From Lysobacteraceae bacterium SCN 69-320 (GTDB lineage Bacteria; Pseudomonadota; Gammaproteobacteria; Xanthomonadales; Rhodanobacteraceae), in NCBI GenBank assembly GCA_001725155.1, contig MEFP01000002.1, positions 124,001 to 188,000 on the forward strand: a stretch of 64,000 bases of DNA, read 5' to 3'. A program made the position numbers and the translations under genes. The notes under the pieces were generated by a model. The model saw only the letters and a list, made by a program, of their open reading frames with translations. It had not been told where the DNA came from and ran no database searches. This document shows, in pieces, positions 8,201-14,998 of this stretch (its first letter is position 1; each line of letters starts with the position of its first letter).

Positions 8201-9623
8201 GCAGCAGCTCCGCGCCCTTGCCGCGGCGCACGCGACCGGGCACGACCAGGCGCAGGCGCGCGCCGTCGCGGCGTTCCTGCGGTTCGACGGCCGCGAGCGG
8301 CACAATGCCGTGGGCGATCACGCGCGTCGGCAGCGCGGCCAGCTCGGGCGCCAGCCGCAGCAGGTTGGCCAGTGCCGTGCGGCTGGGTGCGACCAGTCGC
8401 GCCGGCGCGGCCTGCAGCGCCGCGACGCAGGCGTCGCGCAGCTGCTGCCAGTAGGCCGGATCGCGGTGGGCGAACTCGAATTCGCGATCGGCGGCGGCCA
8501 GGTCGGCGGCGCGCTGGGTCGCGTCGAAGGCCAGCGCCGGATCGCCGAAGTCGCGATGCAACAGTGGCCACAGCGGGTAGCAGTCGTGGGCGACGACCAC
8601 GGTGGGCCGGCCGCTGCGCAACGCATCGAGGCTGTGGCCGATCAGCGAGGAGACCATCACCGCGTCGACCGCGTACTGCGCCAGGATCTCGTCGAAGAAG
8701 CGCTGCCAGTCGTGATGGCGCAGGGCCGTGTCGGCGATCGGCGCGGTCAGCGGCAGGCGGCGCAGCGCCGGGCCGCGCAGGCTGCCGTCGTGCAGTTCGA
8801 GCACCTCGCCATACTGGCGCCGCGTGAAATCGCCGAACGCGCGCAGCACCAGGTGCGCGTGCGCCGTGTCGCTGGCGGCGAGATCGCGCACGAAGCGCTC
8901 GGCGCCGCCGCCCCAGCCGTGCAGCACGTGCAGCACGACCGGACGGCCGTCGCGGCCGAACCAGGCCGGTGGCCGGTCCGCATCGGCCAGTGCCGCGGCG
9001 AGCTGGCCGCGCAGTTCGCCGAGGCGGGACAGTGCCAGCTCCTCGGCGGCCAGCCGCGCCGGTCGCGCCGCGGCCACATACAGGCGATCCAGGCGCACGC
9101 AGCGGCCGAGGGCGGCGGCACCGAAGCGGCACAGCTGATCCAGGTCCAGTTCTGCCGGCGCGATCCAGACACTCAACAGCGGCGATACCCCGCCGCTGTC
9201 GAGCAGCAGGCCGCGGCCGTAGGCATGGCACAGCGCGTCGATATGTGCTGCCGTCGCCGTGGCGCCGGGGCAGGGATGCCAGATCGCGCCGGTGTCGTCG
9301 AGCGGGCTGGCCGCGACGACACCGGGTTCGGACAGTGCCGCGAGCAGGCGCTCGGCCCAGTACGGCGGCAGCTGTGCGTCGCTGCGCAGCAGGAACACGC
9401 TCCGGCCCGGCCACTGCGCGGCGGCGGCGGCGAGCAGTCCGGCCGTCGAGGTCTCGGCCACCGCCAGCGGCGTCGCCGTGGCGGGCAGCGGCGCTGCCGA
9501 CACGGCGCCCAGCGCCAGATCATCCGGCAGCTGTGCCTGCAGCGCCTGCCACCAGGCAGTCGTGGCGGCCGGGCCATGGACCAGGACGGCGGCGCGGGGC
9601 GTAGCGGAGGCAATCGAAGGCAC
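5241..9623 (-). CDS. Giant multi-domain glycosyltransferase (GT4 + coiled coil + GT2 + GT4)
   Basis: A 1460-residue soluble protein with at least three glycosyltransferase modules. Residues 1-210 look like a degenerate GT2 fold without a clear DxD. Residues about 225-640 form a GT4-type (GT-B) domain starting at the glycine-rich GWGGGAERF near 238. Residues about 640-760 are a charged, glutamine-rich predicted coiled coil. A canonical GT2 (GT-A) domain starts at VSIVIPVYN (835), with VVDDCSSDD near 866 and FLNND near 915. Residues about 1100-1460 form a second GT-B domain with VFVGSFQHPPNED and the donor-site GAGVKGKVNMAM. Such fusions build O-antigen or surface polysaccharide from nucleotide sugars. 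The GTG start at 9623 has AAGGA 11 bases upstream. It is divergent from mrcB; no Wzx/Wzy or ABC exporter is in the window. Confidence 0.85.
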   Translation of the reverse strand: MPSIASATPRAAVLVHGPAATTAWWQALQAQLPDDLALGAVSAAPLPATATPLAVAETSTAGLLAAAAAQWPGRSVFLLRSDAQLPPYWAERLLAALSEPGVVAASPLDDTGAIWHPCPGATATAAHIDALCHAYGRGLLLDSGGVSPLLSVWIAPAELDLDQLCRFGAAALGRCVRLDRLYVAAARPARLAAEELALSRLGELRGQLAAALADADRPPAWFGRDGRPVVLHVLHGWGGGAERFVRDLAASDTAHAHLVLRAFGDFTRRQYGEVLELHDGSLRGPALRRLPLTAPIADTALRHHDWQRFFDEILAQYAVDAVMVSSLIGHSLDALRSGRPTVVVAHDCYPLWPLLHRDFGDPALAFDATQRAADLAAADREFEFAHRDPAYWQQLRDACVAALQAAPARLVAPSRTALANLLRLAPELAALPTRVIAHGIVPLAAVEPQERRDGARLRLVVPGRVRRGKGAELLQSLLPLLPPQVELVLLGAGAEGHDFFGHAGVHVVLNYAREELPQLVAALQPDAALLLPTVAETFSYTLSECWSLGLPVIATRVGALAERISDDVNGFLVDPDAAAVAARIAALAAQREPLARVGANVRAQATRSLAAMSADYAAELPSAPAAVAAKPQAAATAQLELTSLRGERDALQAQLRRQTAQLRQQQRELDARAEWASELDGELRRSQRDVGIALAEIRRVQEDVEQRTEWLKRTQDDYSELERDFDERTRWALSLKAELDRAYASLSWRLTRPLRFGMRKLRGLRARLAFSATRTLGLWQRLRGSLRRRGLAGTVQRALRDLRRSRPPLVAVAGAPADALAYADIVLPAATQPQVSIVIPVYNKIAYTLACLQSLAQHAGAATFEVIVVDDCSSDDTPGRLADVEGLRVIRNAQNLGFVGSCNAGAAAARGEFVLFLNNDTVVTPGWLEALLRCFAEEPDAGLVGAKLVYPDGRLQEAGGIVFRDGSGWNYGRFDDPADPRYNFRREADYCSGAAILLRRSLFESLGGFDTRYAPAYYEDTDLAFAVRAAGLKVYYEPQSTVIHFEGITAGTDTGSGTKRYQVVNREKFLAKWLGALALQPAPIDDAAQAPRAATFRREKRLLIIDACTPTPDQDSGSLRMVNLMRLLRALGWQVTFFADNRLYVDGYTPALQALGVEVLYAPQMNDPIRLFRQRGGEFDAILLSRHYIAINYLGLSRLYAPQARLIFDTVDLHYLREQRAAELEGSEELRRKAERTRAQELKLIRACDATLVVSPVEQTLLARELPQARVEILSNVHEVYGCRRGYADRADLVFVGSFQHPPNEDAMLWFAREILPLLRESLPGVRLNVIGQPVPESLREFAADDFVLHGFVADLEPHMDGCRVSVAPLRYGAGVKGKVNMAMSYGLPVVATPAAVEGMHIEAGGDVLVAADAEAFAAAVTRLYGDAQLWATLSANGLANVERHFSFDAAKAALARILD

Positions 9624-9708
9624 GGGCGATTAAGTCCTTGTTGCGCGAACGAAACCGCGCACGCGAAAAAGTGCCGGATTATCGCGGATAGGCGCGCGCG
9701 GCGAAACC

Positions 9709-12141
9709 GTGGCGCCCGCCGTCAGCGGTTCAGCCGCATCGGGTACACTGCGCCGGCTTGCGTCGCGCCGGGAGCGCGCCGCCGATTCCAGGGCCGCTGC
9801 GCCACCGGCGCGGCAGCTCGCCTGCATAGGTCTGGGTCCCGCATTGTCATTCTTAGCCCGCTGCGCCGAGCTGGCGCGTCTGCTCTGGCGTTGGCTGCGC
9901 GCGCCGTTCTGGTTAGGCCTCGGTTTCGTCGTCGCCTTCATCGTGCCGTACACGCTGTACCTGGACGCCCAGGTGCGCGAACGCTTCGACGACCTGTCCT
10001 GGGAGACGCCCACGCGCATCTACGCGCGGCCGCTGGAGCTTGCTCCAGGCATGCCGCTGGACGCGGCCACCCTGAGGAGCGAGCTGGAAGCCGCGCGCTA
10101 CGACGAGATCACCGGCGCGCGCGCGCCGGGCAGTTTCATGCACGACGGCGACCGCTTCGTGATCTCGCGCCGTGCGTTCGCCTCGCTGGACGGTCTGGAG
10201 AAGGCGCGCCGCGTCGAGGTCGTGCTGGCGCGCTCGCGCGTGGTCACGATCAAGGACATCGACAGCGGCAAGGCGCTGGAGCGCGTGCGGCTGGATCCGG
10301 CGCGCATCGCGACCCTGTACGGCGCCGAGCAGGAAGAGCGCCGCGTGGCCAAGCTCGGGCAGATGCCGCCGCTGCTGGTGTCGGGCCTGCAAGCGGTCGA
10401 GGATCGCAATTTCAAGCATCACCACGGCGTGGACGTCATCGCGATCCTGCGCGCGGGCTGGGCCAACCTCGTCGCCGGCCACGTCGTGCAGGGCGGCTCG
10501 ACCCTGACCCAGCAGCTGGTCAAGAACCTGTTCCTCGATCGCGGCCAGAACTTCCTGCGCAAGGGCAACGAGGCGCTGATCGCGCTGCTGATCGAGGCGC
10601 GTTACGACAAGCACCGCATCCTCGAGGCCTACGTCAACGAGATCTTCCTCGGCCAGCAGGGCGGCCAGGCCGTGCATGGTTTCGCGGCAGCCAGCGAGTT
10701 CTATTTCGGCCGCGAGCTGGGCACCCTGCGTGCGCCGGATGTCGCGCTGCTGGTCGGTCTCGTGCAGGGACCGAGCTATTACGATCCGCGGCGCGCGCCC
10801 GAGCGCGCGCTGGCGCGGCGCAATCTGGTGCTGCAGCAGTTCTTCGACACCGGCCTGATCGACGCCGACGAGCTCGCGCGCGGCAAGGCCGGACCGCTCG
10901 GCATTTCCGAGACGCCAGGCCTGCCGCGCAACCGCTTCCCGGCCTTCCTCGACCTCGTGCGCGCGCAGCTCAAGCGCGACTACGACGACGCCGCGCTGCG
11001 CGGCGCCGGCCTGTCGGTGCTGACCACGTTGGTTCCGGCCACGCAGATCGCCGCCGAGAAGGCGCTGCGCGACAGCCTTGCCGCGCTTGGCAAGAAGCAG
11101 GAGGAGACCCAGGCCGCGCTGGTCGTGACCGGCGCGCACGACGGCGAGGTGCAGGCGCTGATCGGCGACCGCGCGCCGGACCAGCCCGGGTTCAACCGCG
11201 CCCTGGACGCGCGCCGGCCGATCGGCTCGCTGGTCAAGCCGTTCGTGTTCCTGACCGCACTGGCCCAGCCGCAGCGCTATTCGCTGGCCAGCATCGTCGA
11301 GGACGCGCCGGTCAGTCTGCCGCAGCCCAACGGCAAGACCTGGATGCCGCAGAACGCGGACAAGACCGCCCACGGCCGCGTCGCCCTCGTCGACGTACTG
11401 GTCAATTCCTGGAACCTGTCGACGGTGCGCCTGGGCATGCTGGTCGGCGTCGATCGCGTGCGCGCGCTGATCGCCTCGTTCGGCTTCGGCCGCGAGATCA
11501 ACCCGAATCCGTCGCTGCTGCTCGGCGCGCTGGATCTGTCGCCGCTGGAAGTCGCCCAGCTCTACCAGTATTTCGCCGCCGACGGCCACGCCTTGCCGGT
11601 CATCGCCGTGCGCGGCGTGCTCGATCGCGACGGCAAACCGCTGCGCCGCTACGGCAGCAAGCCCGGTGCCGGCGACTATGTCGAGGCCGCGCGCCTGGTC
11701 ACCTATGCGATGCAGCAGGTCAATCTGCGCGGCACCGCGCGCGCGGTCGGCGCCGGGCCGCTGGCCGGACTGAATTCGGCCGGCAAGACCGGCACCAGCG
11801 ACGATTCGCGCGACAGCTGGTATGCGGGCTTCAGCGCCGATCACCTGGCCGTGGTCTGGGTCGGCCGCGATGACAACAAGCCCACCGGCCTGGTCGGCGC
11901 GACCGGCGCGCTCAAGGTCTGGATGGCGCTGTTCGGCGCGGTGCCGACGCGGCCGCTGGACCTGAACCTGAGTCAGGGCATAGAACTGGCCTGGGTCAAT
12001 CCGGAAACCGGCCAGCGCACCGGGTCCGACTGTCCCGGTGCGCGCCAGCTGCCGTTCGTCGCGGGCTATGCGCCGGAGCAGGAGCAGGGCTGCGCGATGG
12101 AACGGTTGCGCGAATGGTTCGGCGGCGAAGCGCCGCAGTAG
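9709..12141 (+). CDS. mrcB: Penicillin-binding protein 1B (bifunctional transglycosylase/transpeptidase)
   Basis: A class A PBP that polymerises lipid II and cross-links peptidoglycan. From the 9709 GTG it is 810 residues: a basic N-terminus, one membrane helix (about residues 67-87), a UB2H-like region, the GT51 domain with catalytic Glu in VEDRNF (about 229-234) and GGSTLTQQL. The transpeptidase domain has SLVK near 507, SWN near 566 and KTGTS near 694. The start is doubtful. A TACACT that looks like a -10 box lies at 9744-9749, downstream of the GTG, and an in-frame TTG at 9844 (giving a protein of 765 residues that begins just before the membrane helix) would fit that promoter. A small TPR lipoprotein follows 50 bases downstream and could be its outer-membrane activator, in the manner of LpoB; that is inference from position only. 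Confidence 0.92.
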   Translation: MAPAVSGSAASGTLRRLASRRERAADSRAAAPPARQLACIGLGPALSFLARCAELARLLWRWLRAPFWLGLGFVVAFIVPYTLYLDAQVRERFDDLSWETPTRIYARPLELAPGMPLDAATLRSELEAARYDEITGARAPGSFMHDGDRFVISRRAFASLDGLEKARRVEVVLARSRVVTIKDIDSGKALERVRLDPARIATLYGAEQEERRVAKLGQMPPLLVSGLQAVEDRNFKHHHGVDVIAILRAGWANLVAGHVVQGGSTLTQQLVKNLFLDRGQNFLRKGNEALIALLIEARYDKHRILEAYVNEIFLGQQGGQAVHGFAAASEFYFGRELGTLRAPDVALLVGLVQGPSYYDPRRAPERALARRNLVLQQFFDTGLIDADELARGKAGPLGISETPGLPRNRFPAFLDLVRAQLKRDYDDAALRGAGLSVLTTLVPATQIAAEKALRDSLAALGKKQEETQAALVVTGAHDGEVQALIGDRAPDQPGFNRALDARRPIGSLVKPFVFLTALAQPQRYSLASIVEDAPVSLPQPNGKTWMPQNADKTAHGRVALVDVLVNSWNLSTVRLGMLVGVDRVRALIASFGFGREINPNPSLLLGALDLSPLEVAQLYQYFAADGHALPVIAVRGVLDRDGKPLRRYGSKPGAGDYVEAARLVTYAMQQVNLRGTARAVGAGPLAGLNSAGKTGTSDDSRDSWYAGFSADHLAVVWVGRDDNKPTGLVGATGALKVWMALFGAVPTRPLDLNLSQGIELAWVNPETGQRTGSDCPGARQLPFVAGYAPEQEQGCAMERLREWFGGEAPQ

Positions 12142-12191
12142 CGCGGCGCGGGCGGCAACGGCAATCACGAATCGACGAAAGGCAGGCAACG

Positions 12192-12728
12192 ATGAAAAGC
12201 AGCATGCAGATGCGAGGAATCGCCGCGGCAGCGGCCATGGCCGTACTGGCCGGTTGCGGCGGCGGTGGCGCCACGGTCGGCGGTGAAACGCATGCCAAGA
12301 GCGTGCGTCCCGATCACGACATGGTGCAGGCCATACGCCAGGCCGGCGAATCCACGGCCTCGTCGGTGGAAGTGCAGCCGCTGCGCGATCCGGCCGTCGA
12401 CGGCTTTCTGAAGCAGGCGGCCGATTTCGAGGCCGCGCACAACTACAACGGCGCCATCGGCGCGGTCGACCGCGCACTCAAGCTTGCGCCGGATGCGCCG
12501 GAGATCCTGCAGCACAAGGCGGAACTGCTGATCGGCCTGCATCACTACGCCGAGGCCGAAGCGCTGGCGCGCCGCTCGTTCGAGCTCGGTCCGCGTCTGG
12601 GCAGCCTCTGTGCGCGCAACTGGCAGACCGTGATCGAGACGCGCCGCGCCGCCAGGGACGAGGCCAGCGCCGAGAGCGCCAAGGCGCAACTCGCCGCCTG
12701 CAAGATTCCGCCGCGCCAGCGGCTGTAA
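12192..12728 (+). CDS. TPR-type outer-membrane lipoprotein
   Basis: A 178-residue protein. I start it at the ATG at 12192, preceded by AAAGG at 12178-12182, because this gives a clean lipoprotein signal: basic start, hydrophobic stretch and the lipobox LAGC, followed by a glycine-rich linker. Residues about 75-130 form one to two tetratricopeptide-like repeats (A-A-D-F-E-A-A-H-N-Y-N-G-A then A-P-D-A-P-E-I-L). It has two more cysteines near the C-terminus. It lies 50 bases after mrcB and 4 bases before the helicase gene, so the three are probably co-transcribed. TPR lipoproteins next to PBP1 genes often help peptidoglycan synthases; no specific function can be read here. Confidence 0.75.
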   Translation: MKSSMQMRGIAAAAAMAVLAGCGGGGATVGGETHAKSVRPDHDMVQAIRQAGESTASSVEVQPLRDPAVDGFLKQAADFEAAHNYNGAIGAVDRALKLAPDAPEILQHKAELLIGLHHYAEAEALARRSFELGPRLGSLCARNWQTVIETRRAARDEASAESAKAQLAACKIPPRQRL

Positions 12729-12732
12729 CGGC

Positions 12733-14640
12733 GTGCGGCACGACGTCAGCGACCTGCTCGGCGCCGAGGGGCCGTTCGCGCGCGAGGTGTCCGGCTTCGC
12801 GCCGCGCGCCGCGCAGCAGGCCATGGCCGCGGCCGTGGCCGAAGCCATGGACGAGCGGCACATCCTGATCGCCGAAGCCGGCACCGGCACCGGCAAGACC
12901 TTCGCCTATCTCGTGCCGGCGGTGACCTCGGGCAAGCGCGTCATCGTCTCCACCGGCACCAAGACCCTGCAGGACCAGCTGTTCCATCGCGACCTGCCGC
13001 GCGTGCGCCAGGTCACCGGCGCGCGCATCAAGGCCGCGCTGCTGAAGGGGCGCGCGAACTATCTGTGCCTGTACCGGCTGGACCAGACCCATCGCGACGG
13101 CCGGCTGGCGTCGCGCGAGCAGGTCGCGCAGCTGCAGACCTTGCGTGCCTGGGCCGGCCGCAGCAGCAGCGGCGATCGCAACGAGATCGGCGAAGTGCCC
13201 GAGGATTCGCCGCTGTGGCCGCGCGTGACCTCCACCGCCGAGAACTGCCTCGGCGCCGACTGCCCGATGTTCAACGACTGCTTCGTGGTCAAGGCGCGCC
13301 GTGCGGCGCAGGAAGCCGATCTCGTCGTCGTGAACCACCATCTGCTGTTCGCCGATCTGGCGATCAAGCAGGAGGGCTTCGGCGAAATCCTGCCGGGCGC
13401 CAACGCGTTCATCCTCGACGAGGCGCATCAGATTCCCGAACTGGCCGGGCAGTTCTTCTCGGTCAGTTTTTCGGCGCGCCAGCTGCAGGAACTCGGCAGC
13501 GACGCCGAGGCCGAATGCGCCTCGGTGACCGGCGCGTTCGCGGTATTGCGCGATCCGATCGCGGCGACGACGTCGGCATTGCGCCGCACGCGGCTGGCGC
13601 TGGACAAATTGCCGGCGCGCGGCGCGTTCACCGCGGTCGAGGAAGATCGTTTCGCAATGGCCGAACTGCGCGAGCTGCAGGGCGCATTGCATGCGCTCGA
13701 AGCGGCACTCGCCTCGCAGGCCGAACGTTCGCGCGGCCTGACCGCGCTGCACGAGCGCGCCCAGGGCCTGATCGAAAAGCTCGATCAGGTGCTCGACGGC
13801 GCCAGTCACGACTGGGTGCACTGGTATGAGCTCAGCAGCCACGGGTTCGCGCTGCATGCGACGCCGCTGGATCTCGCGCCGCCGCTGCGCAATCTGCGCC
13901 TGCAGAGCCGCGCGGCCTGGATACTGACCTCGGCGACCTTGTCGGTGGCCGGTGAATTCGGCCATTTCGCGCGTCAGCTCGGTCTGGACGATCCGGTCAC
14001 CCTGAGCCTGCCGAGTCCGTTCGACTATGCGAACCAGGCGCTGACCTATCTGCCGCGCAACCTGCCGGACCCGAGCGCGCCGGACTACACCGATCGCGTC
14101 GTCGATGCGGTGCTGCCGGTGCTGCATGCCTCGCGCGGCCGCGCGTTCGTGCTGTTCACGTCGCATCGTGCGCTGCGCCGCGCGGCCGAACGGCTGGCCA
14201 CGCAGCCGTATCCGCTGTTCGTGCAGGGCACCGCGCCGCGGCACCAGCTGCTGACGGCATTCCGCGCCTCGGGCAACGGCGTGCTGCTGGGCGCGGCGAG
14301 TTTCTGGGAAGGCGTTGACGTGGCCGGCGAAGCCTTGTCCTGCGTCATCATCGACAAGCTGCCGTTCGCCGCGCCCGACGATCCGGTGCTCGAAGCGCGA
14401 CTGGCGGCCATGCGCGAAGCCGGCGGCAATCCTTTCGTGCAGTGGCAGATCCCGTCGGCCGTCATCGCGCTCAAGCAGGGCGCCGGACGATTGATCCGCG
14501 ACGTCAACGACCGCGGCGTGCTTGTGCTGTGCGATCCTCGCCTGAGCACGAGGCCCTACGGCAAGCTGTTCCTGCGCAGCCTGCCGCCGATGCCGGTCAC
14601 GCGCGAACTTGCCGACGTCCAGACTTTTTTCGACGCCTGA
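12733..14640 (+). CDS. yoaA: DinG/YoaA-family iron-sulfur DNA helicase
   Basis: A 635-residue superfamily 2 helicase of the XPD/DinG type, unwinding DNA 5'-3' with ATP, probably in replication repair. Walker A is EAGTGTGKT at about 48-56; the Walker B DEAH box is near 228 (DEAHQIPE). Four cysteines (112, 172, 177, 183) between motifs Ia and II form the 4Fe-4S cluster, which separates it from non-FeS helicases. The end holds the Q-x-x-G-R motif VI (KQGAGRLIR). It lacks an exonuclease domain, and its length fits YoaA rather than the longer DinG. The GTG start at 12733 lies 4 bases after the lipoprotein stop. Confidence 0.88.
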   Translation: MRHDVSDLLGAEGPFAREVSGFAPRAAQQAMAAAVAEAMDERHILIAEAGTGTGKTFAYLVPAVTSGKRVIVSTGTKTLQDQLFHRDLPRVRQVTGARIKAALLKGRANYLCLYRLDQTHRDGRLASREQVAQLQTLRAWAGRSSSGDRNEIGEVPEDSPLWPRVTSTAENCLGADCPMFNDCFVVKARRAAQEADLVVVNHHLLFADLAIKQEGFGEILPGANAFILDEAHQIPELAGQFFSVSFSARQLQELGSDAEAECASVTGAFAVLRDPIAATTSALRRTRLALDKLPARGAFTAVEEDRFAMAELRELQGALHALEAALASQAERSRGLTALHERAQGLIEKLDQVLDGASHDWVHWYELSSHGFALHATPLDLAPPLRNLRLQSRAAWILTSATLSVAGEFGHFARQLGLDDPVTLSLPSPFDYANQALTYLPRNLPDPSAPDYTDRVVDAVLPVLHASRGRAFVLFTSHRALRRAAERLATQPYPLFVQGTAPRHQLLTAFRASGNGVLLGAASFWEGVDVAGEALSCVIIDKLPFAAPDDPVLEARLAAMREAGGNPFVQWQIPSAVIALKQGAGRLIRDVNDRGVLVLCDPRLSTRPYGKLFLRSLPPMPVTRELADVQTFFDA

Positions 14641-14998
14641 GTCTGCGCCGGCGGCGCCGTGCGCTCCTCATTGCGGCGGATATTTAGCCGTCCATAGACC
14701 TATGTTTCACGGGTTGTTTACGCGCCTGTGGGCGGGTGCGTCCACGGCGCGACCGTGATCTGCAGAAATAATTCCCGCATTGCGGCATTGCAGATTGTGG
14801 CTGGGCTCGGGGCCCTGCTATAAGAGTTGTCTGGACGAATGTTGTGGCAAGCCTCAACGACCGCACCCGGGAGCTCGTACCCGCGTCGCCCGTCGAGTTT
14901 CGTTGCGATCCCGCGTTCTTCCGTGCGCCGGCTGCGCTTGTCGGGTGATCAAGTGGCGGCCGTTTTTTTCGTGTGTGTGTCTGTAGTCGGGAGGTTCC
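14641..14998. other. Leader region of the secreted protease gene
   Basis: No coding frame here has support. It carries a possible sigma-70 promoter (listed separately at 14795-14824) and ends in a strong ribosome binding site, GGGAGG at 14989-14994, five bases before the ATG. The roughly 165-base untranslated leader includes a T-rich stretch at 14962-14968 followed by a GT repeat (14971-14980). Confidence 0.5.
14795..14824 (+). promoter_or_regulatory. Possible promoter of the secreted protease
   Basis: TTGTGG at 14795-14800 and TATAAG at 14819-14824 are 18 bases apart. It is the best sigma-70-like match in this gap, but was picked by eye. Confidence 0.4.

Noticed and set aside
4054-9414. A 1786-codon open frame on the minus strand, out of phase with the glycosyltransferase
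   Set aside because: Its product is an arginine/alanine-rich low-complexity text with no motif. The other phase of the same strand encodes two clear families (CysK and glycosyltransferase).
8106-12477. Long frames crossing from the glycosyltransferase into mrcB on both strands
   Set aside because: They run through two unrelated genes of opposite orientation, which is a GC artefact.
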